Source of the DNA: Variovorax sp. UMC13
GTDB lineage: Bacteria > Pseudomonadota > Gammaproteobacteria > Burkholderiales > Burkholderiaceae_C
Reading direction: 5' to 3'
DNA length: 64,000 nucleotides
Assembly (NCBI RefSeq): GCF_014170375.1
Contig: NZ_LZZW01000023.1
Coordinates: forward strand, 186,001 to 250,000
Below are positions 8,407 to 16,125 of this stretch, piece after piece. The position numbers and the translations under genes were made by a program. How positions within the stretch are numbered: position 1 is the stretch's first letter; every line of letters begins with the position of its first letter. Under the pieces are notes generated by a model. The model made no database searches and had not been told where the DNA came from. It was given only the letters and a program-made list of their open reading frames with translations.

Positions 8407-9221
8407 CCTGCGGCCCCCACCAGTGCAGCCGCGATCGCTCGAAGGTTCTCGGCCGGCGCGCCGTTTGGCAGCTCGACCTTCAGCACCATGACGCCGCCTG
8501 TCGCGTCACCCAGCAAGATCTTCATGTGGCGCTCCAGCGCGCGGAACAGCTGACCGTCGTTGATCGCCGTGACCTTGGCTCCGCCCTTCGCTTTGCTCTC
8601 CTCCAGCCGCGCAGCCAACTCGTGGCCGGCATCGACACCACGCTTGCGGACCACCTTCACGGCTTCGGCCGCGCTCACCGTGCCGGCCTGGACCATGCGC
8701 TGCACGTCGGTGTTCGCGTTGGCCAGGAGGAGCATCTGGCGGACATGCTCCTCGCTCTTCTGCATGCTGGTGGCGATGCGGGAGGTCGGCCAGTCAAAGG
8801 CAGCCAGCCGCTTGTAGACGCGGCCCAGCTCCAACGGGGTCAGCTTGAGGCCGGCGTTGGTCTGCGCGATCGCGGCGACTGCCTCCGCATCATTCCCAGC
8901 GAAAACGTCAAACCGCACCCAGACCTCGCCATCGGCGTCAGCGATGCTGGTGTCTTCGGCGAGGGCGCGGCGCGTCGCTTCGGTGCGGCAGTGGCCATCG
9001 CGGATCAGCCCGCCCTTTTCCTCGAGTGAGATCAGGATGGGCGGCCAGGTGCCACCGGCCAGCTTGTGGCGCTTCAACGCCTCGATGTGCGCTTCCAGTT
9101 CTGGGCCGGGCGTGCGTTCGTTGAAGCCGTCCTGCACGCGCAGCGCGGACAAGCGGATCACGGGCCCGGTGTCGGGCCGGCGAATCACCTTCGCCGCATT
9201 CAGCTTGTTCAGCGAGCTCAT
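8403..9221 (-). CDS. ParB/RepB-like DNA-binding protein
   Basis: The 272-residue protein has the ParB N-terminal pattern: LEAHIEALKRHKLAGGTWPP, then GLIRDGHCRTEATRRAL (the GxxRxxA-type motif). A helix-turn-helix region follows (LTPLELGRVYKRLAAFDWP, SRIATSMQKSEEHVRQML). Phage and plasmid ParB-like proteins of this size are often regulators or CTP-binding switches; no ParA is present, so partitioning is not shown. It overlaps the KTSC gene upstream by 4 nt (ATGA). Confidence 0.82.
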   Translation of the reverse strand: MSSLNKLNAAKVIRRPDTGPVIRLSALRVQDGFNERTPGPELEAHIEALKRHKLAGGTWPPILISLEEKGGLIRDGHCRTEATRRALAEDTSIADADGEVWVRFDVFAGNDAEAVAAIAQTNAGLKLTPLELGRVYKRLAAFDWPTSRIATSMQKSEEHVRQMLLLANANTDVQRMVQAGTVSAAEAVKVVRKRGVDAGHELAARLEESKAKGGAKVTAINDGQLFRALERHMKILLGDATGGVMVLKVELPNGAPAENLRAIAAALVGAAG

Positions 9222-9502
9222 GCTGCCACCTCGGGGAGCTTGAACTTCTTGAAGTGCAGGGCCTTGATATGCACGCCGAAGTACTTTCCGATGGACTCGG
9301 CAGCGATGAAGGCGGCGTGCACTTCGGGCTCGACGTGGGGGTACTGGTACAGCGAGTCGCCCCGCGCGAAAGTCACGGCCAGCGTCTTGGTCCCGGTGTC
9401 GTAGCCGATGGCCGCCACCTGGTTCGATGCGACGGGCGTCATGTTGATCACGAGCGGCTGCTCGTCGGCGAAGGCGGCGGCGGCGGTGTAGGTCTTGCTC
9501 AT
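9218..9502 (-). CDS. KTSC-domain protein (94 aa)
   Basis: The C-terminal ~60 residues fit the small KTSC fold found in phage and bacterial proteins: IGYDTGTKTLAVTFARGDSLYQYPHVEPEVHAAF..., ending in the SIGKYFGVHIK segment. In the family this domain sits alone or on nucleases and tRNA-synthetase-like proteins; its role is not established. The start at 9502 overlaps the upstream stop in ATGA, as with its neighbours. Confidence 0.75.
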   Translation of the reverse strand: MSKTYTAAAAFADEQPLVINMTPVASNQVAAIGYDTGTKTLAVTFARGDSLYQYPHVEPEVHAAFIAAESIGKYFGVHIKALHFKKFKLPEVAA

Positions 9503-9691
9503 GGCGTGCTTTCGAAGTGGGGCGGTGAGGCGGCGACGGCCTGCAGTTGGTTGACGAGGAGGGGGTGGTTGGCGATGGCCTGGCCGATGAGCGTCAGGTC
9601 GCTGTCGCGGTAGAAGCGGCGCGCGCCGTCGATGCGCGGGCTCGAAGCCGCGCTCGGAGAGGAATGCGGCGCTGAAGGCGTGGCGCATCAT
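9499..9691 (-). pseudogene. Frameshifted small gene (about 64 aa if repaired)
   Basis: The ATGA overlaps on both sides define start 9691 and stop 9499, but the span is 193 nt, one base off frame. The first frame reads MMRHAFSAAFLSERGFEP; the second reads IDGARRFYRDSDLTLIGQAI... to ESTP. The shift lies near 9638-9641, next to a GGG run. It is either a real single-base indel or an assembly error. Function unknown. Confidence 0.6.
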
Positions 9692-10257
9692 TGGACGCAC
9701 TCCTCGCGCAAGCGCGAATCCGGCTTTGCGCTCTCTTTACAGGCTCCTGCTGCTTCCAACGGCTCATGCACCGGCGTTACGACGGCGCCCTGCCGGCACC
9801 GCGTCTTCGCCACCTCGAAGCTGGTTGTGAACCGGGGGCGCTCAGCCGCTTGCGGCCATCCTTCGGGCCACTCGATGCGGTAGCAGATCGAGCTCTCCTG
9901 CAATGGATCCTCTGCCTGGGCCTCGCTGGGGTTTTCATCCGAGTGCGCAGAGTCGGCCGGGGCGGAAGGTGTCTCGATGCGGCCGTAGCAATGGAACAGG
10001 CACGGCTGCAGCTGTCCCGCGAAGATCGGATGGATGGCGCGGAAGCGCAGGGTGACGGTCTGCAGCTCGCCGCGTTGGTCGATGCGCGCGGGCTGGTGCG
10101 CGCATACGACCTCCCCGGAGGCGGTGTCGATCCTCAGCACGCGCTCAAGCTGCGTTGTCGCTTCCACATCGAAGACCACAGCGCCGCGCGCGTTGTGCGC
10201 CGTGTAGATCTTGGCGCATGCCTTCTCTGCGCTGGGGATGGAGCCGTACCGCTTCAA
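9688..10257 (-). CDS. Hypothetical phage-type protein (189 aa)
   Basis: Begins KRYGSIPSAEKACAKIYTAHNARGAVVFDVEA; the middle has a beta-rich part with two Cys/His pairs (VVCAHQP, CLFHCYG) and an acidic linker, then a C-terminal part (CYRIEWPEGWPQAAERPRF). It overlaps both neighbours by 4 nt. Not recognised as a known family. The operon context suggests an early, lysogeny-silenced gene. Confidence 0.65.
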   Translation of the reverse strand: MKRYGSIPSAEKACAKIYTAHNARGAVVFDVEATTQLERVLRIDTASGEVVCAHQPARIDQRGELQTVTLRFRAIHPIFAGQLQPCLFHCYGRIETPSAPADSAHSDENPSEAQAEDPLQESSICYRIEWPEGWPQAAERPRFTTSFEVAKTRCRQGAVVTPVHEPLEAAGACKESAKPDSRLREECVQ

Positions 10258-11273
10258 GACGGCACCCCATCGTGCGTGTGCCCGTCCAGCAGCCGGCCGG
10301 CAGCCTTCTTCCCGACAAGGTGCACCATGGCCCAGCCATCCGCCGACGTGATGCCCTTCGGATACTCTGGTGCCTCGTAGCCACCGCGCACCACGCGGCC
10401 GTTCCAGTCGATGGCAGCCGTCTTGAACGCTCCGCGCCCCGGGTCACCGCTGCCCGGAGCCCACTCGCCATGCTGCTTGAACAGAAACGGCACACCGGCC
10501 GCCTCGCACTGATTGCGCAGAGCGCGCGCCCAGTCGGGATGCATGGGCCGCGCGTGGGGGCCGCTCTCACCGCCGACGATGACCCAGTTAATGCCAGGCA
10601 CTGCCGGCGCCGGTCCTATCTCGCGCGGGCCGTAGTCGTCCCACATTCCTCGCGCATGGCGAACGTCGCACAGGTCATCCGCCGCCATCTTCCCGTGGAG
10701 GGTGCACCGACGCGACAGAAACTGCTCGATCCAGACCGGACCCAGCAGAGGCTCCAGGCTCAGAAAGTTCGGCAGGCCCAGGCGCAGCAGCTTCGGGATG
10801 TCGCACACGGCCTCTTCCTGGTTCACGATGGTCGCGCCGATGCGAATGTTGGGCGGCGGACCGTCGAGGAACATCTCAGCCAGCATGGAGGCGGCGTTAC
10901 CGATGCGCTTCGTCAGCAGCAACCAATCGAGATCCGGCGTGACGCTGATGAGCGTGGCTAGGTCGGCGCGCCATTCGTCCTCGACGGCGTTGTCGAACAC
11001 GTCGGCCAGACTGGCGCAGAAGACGCGCTGCCGCCGGCCGTGCTGCGCGAGGAAGGTTGCGGCCTGGGCGTTCCAGCGCGTCGGCAGGTACCAGTTCGCG
11101 GCGCTCGTGCGCCGGCGAGCCGCGCCCGGTCCCCAGTTGATCGCGGTGCCACCGTGGAAGCGCGCGTTGCGCGTCTCGGCGTAGCAGTGGTCACAACCGG
11201 GTCCAACCTTCTGGCAGCCTTCCCACGGATTGAACGTGTGATCGGCCCACTCGATCTTGGTGTTCGCGCTCAT
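10254..11273 (-). CDS. Phage Gp37/Gp68 family protein (DUF5131, radical-SAM-like)
   Basis: The 339-residue protein carries IEWADHTFNPWEGCQKVGPG followed by CDHCYAET, the cysteine cluster typical of the Gp37/Gp68 family. Further family blocks are RVFCASLADVFDN, WLLLTKRI, LSLEPLLGPVW and WVIVGGESGPHARPM. The spacing C..C..C resembles a radical-SAM Fe-S site; the biochemical role of the family is unsettled. The start at 11273 is set by the ATGA overlap with the HD gene. It is common in early regions of phages and islands. Confidence 0.88.
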   Translation of the reverse strand: MSANTKIEWADHTFNPWEGCQKVGPGCDHCYAETRNARFHGGTAINWGPGAARRRTSAANWYLPTRWNAQAATFLAQHGRRQRVFCASLADVFDNAVEDEWRADLATLISVTPDLDWLLLTKRIGNAASMLAEMFLDGPPPNIRIGATIVNQEEAVCDIPKLLRLGLPNFLSLEPLLGPVWIEQFLSRRCTLHGKMAADDLCDVRHARGMWDDYGPREIGPAPAVPGINWVIVGGESGPHARPMHPDWARALRNQCEAAGVPFLFKQHGEWAPGSGDPGRGAFKTAAIDWNGRVVRGGYEAPEYPKGITSADGWAMVHLVGKKAAGRLLDGHTHDGVPS

Positions 11274-11953
11274 GGATGGCCGGCCCCCTGCACGGCGCCG
11301 CCCTGCGCGAGCTCGATCGCGAAGGTGAGCTCGTCGAACCGATCGGCGAAGGCCGCGCGCCAGTCCGACCAACTCATGCGCTCGCGCTCGGGCGCATCCA
11401 GGCGTATCCAGTCGATCGGCGCGATGCGCATTGCGGGGTCCTGGCCATCACCGAGTACACCCCATGGCGCATGCGTGCCCTCGCGCCAGGCGGTCAGGTC
11501 GCGCCGTTCGGTGGCCAGCGCCTGCAGATCGAACAGACGCAGCGCATGCTGGTTGCCCGCGAAGACGCTGGTGAGCTTGAAGCGCTGGCGCACCAGACGC
11601 GCATGGATTCCTTCGAACTGCGCCCAGGCCCGTGTCCCGCCGCTCAGGCCGGCGAGGTAGTTCACCGCCTCCTTCGCCGGACTGGAAACATCGGTGACGA
11701 AGGCCTCGTGGGCGTCATGCAGCAGGGCGGCGAACTGCACGTAGACGCTCGCGCCAGCGCGCTGAGCGATCTCGCTGACCAGCAGGCTGTGCTCGGCCAC
11801 GCTGTACGGACGGGTGCAGGCGCCGGTGAAGCGGTTGATCTGCGCCAGGTGGTGGGCGATGTCCTCGATGCGGATCTCGCAGGCGGCCGGGTCGAGCATG
11901 GCGAGGCCGCACAGGTGGTACTCGGCGCCGGTGGCCGTGATCATGAATGACAT
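11270..11953 (-). CDS. HD-domain hydrolase (YfbR-like nucleotidase)
   Basis: The 227-residue protein has the HD signature: RPYSVAEHSLLVSEIAQ with metal His, then FAALLHDAHEAFVTDV with HD. This is the arrangement of YfbR-type 5'-deoxynucleotidases and phage HD hydrolases, which may trim nucleotide pools. The start 11953 has AAAGG upstream; the internal ATG at 11944 would give an ATGA overlap with the preceding gene and is the alternative. The substrate is not shown by the sequence. Confidence 0.8.
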   Translation of the reverse strand: MSFMITATGAEYHLCGLAMLDPAACEIRIEDIAHHLAQINRFTGACTRPYSVAEHSLLVSEIAQRAGASVYVQFAALLHDAHEAFVTDVSSPAKEAVNYLAGLSGGTRAWAQFEGIHARLVRQRFKLTSVFAGNQHALRLFDLQALATERRDLTAWREGTHAPWGVLGDGQDPAMRIAPIDWIRLDAPERERMSWSDWRAAFADRFDELTFAIELAQGGAVQGAGHP

Positions 11954-12174
11954 GGGGCGCCTTTCGGGAGCGTGGAGGGCGAGGCAACGGAGCCAGCGGC
12001 GGCCGGCACGGGCCGGGTCTCGACCAGTGCCAGGCGATAGGCCGCCTTGAAGCGCCGGCCGGCGTCGCTGGCAAACGGATAAGGGCACGCGGCGGCAAGC
12101 GAGACGTAGGCAAAGGCTGCAGCCTTGGCCTCGCGCTCGATGCGCGCCACAGAGATCACTTCGGTGCAATCCAT
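11941..12174 (-). CDS. Small hypothetical protein (77 aa)
   Basis: MDCTEVISVARIEREAKAAA then ACPYPFASDAGRRFKAAYRL; the RRFKAAY segment resembles small phage proteins of the kind that accompany Gp37 (weak). The stop lies at the HD gene start, consistent with operon coupling. Function unknown. Confidence 0.55.
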   Translation of the reverse strand: MDCTEVISVARIEREAKAAAFAYVSLAAACPYPFASDAGRRFKAAYRLALVETRPVPAAAGSVASPSTLPKGAPCHS

Positions 12175-12190
12175 CGTTCTGATGTCCGGG

Positions 12191-12259
12191 TCAGCCGGCG
12201 ACCTTGGCTGTTGGCAGCAGGTCGGCGAGGTCCGTCAATCGGACGGCAAAGAATTTCAT
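12191..12259 (-). CDS. Possible 22-residue peptide
   Basis: ATG with GGAG 8 nt upstream; the product MKFFAVRLTDLADLLPTAKV ends in AG. It fills the gap between two operon genes, where every other gap is closed by a gene. The short length makes this tentative. Confidence 0.3.
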   Translation of the reverse strand: MKFFAVRLTDLADLLPTAKVAG

Positions 12260-12314
12260 GGGATATGGCTCCAATGGGTTGGGAAAGAGGGGCGGCAGCG
12301 ATGCAGCTGCACGC

Positions 12315-12713
12315 TCAGGCGCGCGCAGACATCGCAGCGGGGACGCGCAGGGGCGCCGGCGCGGCCGGGGATGCGCCCGCAGCGCTGGGCGTGAACGAGC
12401 GCGGCGGCAGCAAGCGACAGGTGCGCACCTGCGCATGGATCTCCGGCATGCGCAGGCCGGCGTGTGCGCGCGGGTTCACCAGCTCCAGCTGGAGCGCATC
12501 GCCCGCCTTAAGTGGTCCGTGTGTGCTCCACCAGGCCTCTGCCTCGTGGCCGCGCCAGCGCACCAGATAGGGCTCCACCGCGCGAGGGCCTTGGTTGTCG
12601 ACGACGCGCAGGGTGAGCGCGAAGGTGCCGTCGTCTTCGCGGTGCGCGATGGCCGCAGGACGCGCAGGGGACGCGCGCCCGACGAAGAAGAGGCCGGAGG
12701 TGAGCGTGGGCAT
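12315..12713 (-). CDS. Hypothetical protein (132 aa)
   Basis: Beta-rich N-terminal region (TSGLFFVGRASPARPAAIAH; FALTLRVVDNQGPRAVEPYL), then WWSTHGPLKAGDALQLELVN and a Pro/Ala-rich tail. The pattern is reminiscent of an OB-like fold, but no family could be assigned. Same-direction operon member; the preceding gene stops 3 bp upstream of its ATG. Confidence 0.6.
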   Translation of the reverse strand: MPTLTSGLFFVGRASPARPAAIAHREDDGTFALTLRVVDNQGPRAVEPYLVRWRGHEAEAWWSTHGPLKAGDALQLELVNPRAHAGLRMPEIHAQVRTCRLLPPRSFTPSAAGASPAAPAPLRVPAAMSARA

Positions 12714-12715
12714 GG

Positions 12716-12937
12716 TCAGGTCCTCGCGATGACGATGTAGACGGACAGGGCGATGCAGGCGGCGGTCGACAGCGGCCAGAACAGCAGCGCGAGAAGTCGC
12801 GAGAGAAGGCAAGAGGCGAACTGCTCGTGCTGCAGGCGCTCGGTGCTGCGCAGGTGCGCCATGAGGCGTTCCTCGATCTCGTCGGCCGTATCGCAGGGCG
12901 CACCTCGCCGAGCCGTTGAGCAGTCCTGCGCGCTCAC
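12716..12937 (-). CDS. Small membrane protein (73 aa), GTG start
   Basis: The start is fixed by a GTGA overlap with the preceding gene stop. A hydrophilic helix (ADEIEERLMAHLRSTERLQ) precedes a C-terminal membrane segment (LLSRLLALLFWPLSTAACIA) and a short tail. Likely inserted in the inner membrane; role unknown. Confidence 0.6.
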   Translation of the reverse strand: MSAQDCSTARRGAPCDTADEIEERLMAHLRSTERLQHEQFASCLLSRLLALLFWPLSTAACIALSVYIVIART

Positions 12938-13110
12938 AGCCGAAGCCCCTTGGCGCGCTCGGCGCGCACGCGCGGGAAGGTCCGCGCGACGTTGGTCGCC
13001 ACGCCAGGCAAATAGACGAACCGTGGATCGAGCAGCCCGCCGACCGGGCCGATGGGCTGCGAGGGAACAGGACGGCGCAGGCGCGCGGGCTTGATGACGA
13101 CGAGGCTCAT
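12934..13110 (-). CDS. Small basic protein (58 aa)
   Basis: SLVVIKPARLRRPVPSQPIG then LLDPRFVYLPGVATNVARTF, rich in Arg and Pro. ATGA and GTGA overlaps join it to both neighbours, which supports it despite its length. Strong GC bias at third positions. Function unknown. Confidence 0.6.
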   Translation of the reverse strand: MSLVVIKPARLRRPVPSQPIGPVGGLLDPRFVYLPGVATNVARTFPRVRAERAKGLRL

Positions 13111-13265
13111 GGCAGGCTCCAGCCGTAGATGAAAAGGGCGGCGATCGCGATCGCCAGGACGGCCGGCGCGGCGAGCATCGCCACGTTGCGCAAGGTGCGC
13201 CCGGCGGCATGGACGACGTGGGCGAAGCGGGTGAGCTGGTGGTTGCGTGTGGCCATCGGGCTCAT
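13107..13265 (-). CDS. Small membrane protein (52 aa)
   Basis: A basic N-terminal part (MATRNHQLTRFAHVVHAAGR) and one C-terminal membrane segment (MLAAPAVLAIAIAALFIYGW). ATGA overlaps on both sides. It resembles the 31-aa peptide at 13872-13967, which also ends in a GWS motif, suggesting a family of tiny membrane proteins in this operon. Confidence 0.6.
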   Translation of the reverse strand: MSPMATRNHQLTRFAHVVHAAGRTLRNVAMLAAPAVLAIAIAALFIYGWSLP

Positions 13266-13567
13266 ACGAGACTCCAGTGCTCAGGTGCGGTGGGTGACTT
13301 GCGCGATGCGGACGGGGCTGGCGACGCGGAGGTCGCAGACGCCGAAGGCGACAAGGCGGCAGCGCGCCGATGGAACGGCTGAACCTTGAGTCGGGCGCAC
13401 TCGCGGTCGGCTTCTTCGGGCGTCAGTTCGAGCACGAAGACGCTGCGCTCGAAGTCCTCTCGGGACATGGGCTCGAGCATGGGAGCGCGGACTGTGGGTA
13501 CAGCCGTAGCGCTTGCGGGCGATGCGACACGCGAGGGCGCGCGCCGCTGAAAAAACCGCGCCTTCAT
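13262..13567 (-). CDS. Hypothetical protein (101 aa)
   Basis: Basic N-terminus (MKARFFQRRAPSRVASPASA), a central acidic helix (SREDFERSVFVLELTPEEAD, then RECARLKVQPF) and a Ser/Ala-rich tail. Coupled by ATGA overlaps to genes on both sides. No family recognised. Confidence 0.55.
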   Translation of the reverse strand: MKARFFQRRAPSRVASPASATAVPTVRAPMLEPMSREDFERSVFVLELTPEEADRECARLKVQPFHRRAAALSPSASATSASPAPSASRKSPTAPEHWSLV

Positions 13568-13875
13568 GCCCCGGTCCTTTCGTGGAGACGCGTCGAGTCC
13601 TGACCATGCGGGACCGACCTCGCGAGTCCATTCACGACCATTCCGACAAGCGTGATCGGCGGCGCACTGCCGTCCCAGGCGCCCGCGACCGAGCTCTCCA
13701 GGCCTGCGGCGCCGATGTCCCGCAGGACTCGGATGGGGCTCTGGCGAAGATCGCTGGTGGAAGATCGATCGCCCACCAGCTCGGGCTGTTGTTTTGCGCA
13801 GGCCCGGCGCTGGACGGTGCTGAGCGCGAACAGCCGACGAAGCTCATCGGCAAATCGCGACAGTGCCGCGTTCAT
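13564..13875 (-). CDS. Hypothetical protein (103 aa)
   Basis: Starts in an ATGA overlap with the 31-aa peptide gene. N-terminal helix NAALSRFADELRRLFALSTV, then a polar middle and GSAPPITLVGMVVNGLARSV. The same frame is open far upstream to 14385, but the operon overlaps favour this internal start. Function unknown. Confidence 0.55.
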   Translation of the reverse strand: MNAALSRFADELRRLFALSTVQRRACAKQQPELVGDRSSTSDLRQSPIRVLRDIGAAGLESSVAGAWDGSAPPITLVGMVVNGLARSVPHGQDSTRLHERTGA

Positions 13876-13967
13876 GGCGCGCTCCAGCCGAAGGCGATCG
13901 CTGCGGCGAGCAGTACGGGCAGCAGGACTGGCAGGGCGAGCAGGGCGAAGGTATTGAGTGTGCTCAT
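13872..13967 (-). CDS. Tiny membrane peptide (31 aa)
   Basis: MSTLNTFALLALPVLLPVLL followed by AAAIAFGWSAP, a single membrane span. GGGAG lies 8 nt upstream, and ATGA overlaps exist at both ends. Small hydrophobic peptides are common in phage early operons. No function is assigned. Confidence 0.55.
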   Translation of the reverse strand: MSTLNTFALLALPVLLPVLLAAAIAFGWSAP

Positions 13968-14385
13968 GCATCGCTCCCGCCGTTGAGCACGTAGCGCGGC
14001 TCCTGCAGGAGGGCGCGCCTGCCCGCGCCGCAGGTGAGAAGGGTCTTGCGACGTCATGCGTGCGCTGCACGCGCTCGATCAAGCGTGCGCGCTGCATGGG
14101 CATGACGCGCGCTCTGCTGCGTCCGTAGCGCAGAGCCTCGGCCTTGGCCCGCTCGCGCACTCGTTGGCTCTCGTGGCAGTCGACGCTGATGAGAGGCCCT
14201 TCGCTGAGCGCGCAAAGCTGGCACGTCCGCCCGCCTGTGGACTTGCGCAGCCTGAGGGAGACGAGGACCAGCGGCAGATCGCATGCGCGGATGGTGGCCA
14301 CGATGTCGCCGGTATCGACGCCGGTATCCACGCCGAGACAGAAGTGGTTCTGCGCCGTGACGAGCTGGCGGGTCGATGCGCTCAT
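13964..14385 (-). pseudogene. Frameshifted Cys-containing protein (about 140 aa if repaired)
   Basis: The first frame reads MSASTRQLVTAQNHFCLGVD..., TCQLCALSEGPLISVDCHES and RLIERVQRTHDVAR. A second frame then continues TLLTCGAGRRALLQEPRYVL... to GGSDA, whose stop overlaps the next start in ATGA. The shift is near 14041, beside a GGG run. The CxxC...C pattern suggests zinc binding. The uninterrupted frame instead runs on to 13564, which looks artificial after residue ~115. A real indel or an assembly error are both possible. Confidence 0.55.
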
Positions 14386-14825
14386 GCCGCACCTCCGAGA
14401 GCTGCCCCAGGGGCGGACGTGAGAACCACCTTGGCGCCGTGATGTGAGCGCACGGCGCGCCGCGTGACGCCTGGGCTCGACATCGCCCGCGATTCGCTGC
14501 GCTTGATGTGGCGCGCATCGATCTTTGGTGCCGGTGCCTGTGGGCGGTCAAGCCATTGCGCTATCTCTTCGAAGGCGCGGACCGCAGGGGTCTCGGAGGA
14601 AGTGGTTTCGCGTGGAACAACGGCGAAGGTGCCGAGGCCGCGCAGATCGAGGACGCCGGTGCGCAGCGCCTTGTCGGCGTGTGCGACCTGCATGGGGCGC
14701 CACTGGCGAACGTGGGGCTCGCGATAGAACGCTTGGCGGCGATGGCCAACGCTACGGATCCAGATCTCGCAAGCGGGTCCGCCGCTGGACGGTGCCGGCT
14801 GCGCGGCGGGAGAGGGTGCTGACAT
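14382..14825 (-). CDS. First gene of the leftward operon, hypothetical (147 aa)
   Basis: Contains CEIWIRSVGHRRQAFYREPH and a predicted helical segment (PAVRAFEEIAQWLDRPQAPA). It starts 31 bp from the nearest operator at 14856, so it is the promoter-proximal gene of the leftward operon, the position lambda N holds. No arginine-rich antiterminator motif is obvious. Function unknown. Confidence 0.6.
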   Translation of the reverse strand: MSAPSPAAQPAPSSGGPACEIWIRSVGHRRQAFYREPHVRQWRPMQVAHADKALRTGVLDLRGLGTFAVVPRETTSSETPAVRAFEEIAQWLDRPQAPAPKIDARHIKRSESRAMSSPGVTRRAVRSHHGAKVVLTSAPGAALGGAA

Positions 14826-14855
14826 TCGACCTCCGTCGTTGAGACGAAGGCATAA

Positions 14856-14892
14856 TAGCGCGGCGCTAAGCTATGTCAATAGCGCAGCGCTA
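14856..14892. promoter_or_regulatory. Left operator pair for the phage-type repressor
   Basis: Two 13-bp palindromes, TAGCGCGGCGCTA at 14856-14868 and TAGCGCAGCGCTA at 14880-14892, with starts 24 bp apart. The same sequence occurs three more times upstream of cro at the same spacing. They lie just upstream of the leftward operon and would silence it in the lysogen. Confidence 0.82.
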
Positions 14893-14894
14893 AT

Positions 14895-15047
14895 CTACTT
14901 GATTGGGGCTGCCTTGCACCAGAGAAGTTCTCGACTGGAGGCTACCGGCCACAGCGTATGGAGTCGAGGCGGTAGATGACCGCAGCCGCTCCCTCGGAAG
15001 AGCTTGGCCTCGTAGCAGCCGGTGTCCTGCGAGACCTGCTTGGCCAT
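14895..15047 (-). CDS. Possible small protein (50 aa)
   Basis: ATG with a GGAG about 11 nt upstream; MAKQVSQDTGCYEAKLFRGS then GCGHLPPRLHTLW. It lies between the repressor stop and the left operators, where a small regulator could be encoded. Only the first half reads like protein-coding sequence. Confidence 0.25.
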   Translation of the reverse strand: MAKQVSQDTGCYEAKLFRGSGCGHLPPRLHTLWPVASSRELLWCKAAPIK

Positions 15048-15066
15048 TGATAGACGGTCGCTCCAC

Positions 15067-15486
15067 TTACGCTGCCAGTGCCGAGTCGTTTCCCTGTGAC
15101 CCTCCATTGCCTGGCTTTGTTCTCTCGTACTCAAGGATGAGATTGCGCAGAGCTCCCTGTATTTCCATCTTCTGGGCATCCTCTAGGCGGGAAAAACGGC
15201 TGAATTCGATCCCGGGGAAAGGCCAGGAAGGCGCAGCTCCCAATAGCTCTGGGTCGGTGTCCATCCACCCGACTTCCAGCTCAAGCGCGAGTTCGATCGC
15301 GCGGGCTTGCAGCGAGCCCATCGTCTTAGGCTTCTTCGTCTTGCTTCCGTCCGACTGATTCGTAATCTGGCTCAGCGTTGAGTCAGTAGCGGTGCGATTC
15401 AGTGCCTTGTTGATTGCAGCGAATGAACCGTACCGCGCGCGGAGCTCCAGCAACCTCAGGCGACGGACTTCCTCGACAGTTTTCAT
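15067..15486 (-). CDS. Phage-type repressor (short HTH protein, 139 aa)
   Basis: The N-terminal ~70 residues (TVEEVRRLRLLELRARYGSF, AAINKALNRTATDSTLSQIT) fit a helix-turn-helix of the kind used by prophage repressors that sense tandem palindromic operators. The C-terminal part (ELALELEVGWMDTDPELL...) is acidic and short. There is no S24 peptidase domain with an Ala-Gly cleavage site, so RecA-driven self-cleavage is not expected. It is divergent from the cro-like gene with three operators in between. CI-like role inferred from position. Confidence 0.75.
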   Translation of the reverse strand: MKTVEEVRRLRLLELRARYGSFAAINKALNRTATDSTLSQITNQSDGSKTKKPKTMGSLQARAIELALELEVGWMDTDPELLGAAPSWPFPGIEFSRFSRLEDAQKMEIQGALRNLILEYERTKPGNGGSQGNDSALAA

Positions 15487-15498
15487 GCAGCCATTGGA

Positions 15499-15559
15499 TA
15501 GCGCGCCGCTACTTGCGTGGCGTAGCGCGGCGCTATTGATAAATCTTAGCGCGGCGCTA
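15499..15559. promoter_or_regulatory. Right operator triplet between repressor and cro
   Basis: TAGCGCGCCGCTA at 15499-15511, TAGCGCGGCGCTA at 15523-15535 and again at 15547-15559, with starts exactly 24 bp apart. This mirrors a lambda-type right operator with three sites between divergent repressor and cro promoters. Confidence 0.85.
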
Positions 15560-15568
15560 TCATTGGGC

Positions 15569-15826
15569 ATGCGTCTATCTGAACTGCATTCATCACTCCC
15601 ACGCCAGGAAAGAACTGCTTTGGCGAAAAAGTGCGACATCTCGCCCGCATATCTCTGGCAGCTTGCGACACGTTGGCGAGGAAAGAAGCCCACCGTTGAG
15701 TTGCTTGCGAAGCTCGTGAGCGCTGACGACAGATTGACTGCGGGCGAACTCGTCACGGAGTTCTCTGCCGCCGTCGATGTCGGCAATGCGGCATCGCGTT
15801 CGACGGGTAGAAAAACGCATGCGTAG
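15569..15826 (+). CDS. Cro/YdaS-like DNA-binding protein (85 aa)
   Basis: RLSELHSSLPRQERTALAKK then CDISPAYLWQLATRWRGKKP: a helix-turn-helix typical of YdaS/Cro proteins, in which the family shows SPSYLWQIATG. It starts 10 bp after the third operator and faces the repressor gene. It probably opposes the repressor at the same sites. Confidence 0.78.
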   Translation: MRLSELHSSLPRQERTALAKKCDISPAYLWQLATRWRGKKPTVELLAKLVSADDRLTAGELVTEFSAAVDVGNAASRSTGRKTHA

Positions 15827-16125
15827 GAGCAGGGTGACTTCGCTCGAGTACTGCGTTGTGGCGCCAGGATGCTTGCCCTCCGCAAGGCCTTCGAGGCGGT
15901 CATCGGGCTCCACCCCTGGCGAGTGCGGTTGCCCTGGAGTTTCCAACCTCGCCGCCGTTCCAACCGGCGCGCTGCTTTGCCATTTGCTGTCTCCTCGAAG
16001 ACCACGCGCGGGCAGGTGCGTGGTCCTTGGTGCGCCGGGGCGGCGAGGTTCTTTGTGTTGCGCCATGGGCAGAGTGTCGGCATGGGGCCGTCACAGCGCC
16101 ATGGCGCGTAGTTTTTGAGGCGGAT
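15827..16125 (+). other. Gap between cro and cII
   Basis: About 300 bp. An 80-codon frame at 15869-16111 (MLALRKAFEAVIGLHPWRVR...) has no good Shine-Dalgarno sequence and reads less well than its neighbours. A lambda-like tR1/cro-terminator position is expected here, but no clear stem with a T-run was seen. Confidence 0.3.

Noticed and set aside
13564-14385. Single 273-aa gene over 14385-13564
   Set aside because: The middle of this frame reads as out-of-frame sequence, and the 4-nt overlaps show separate genes with one frameshift.
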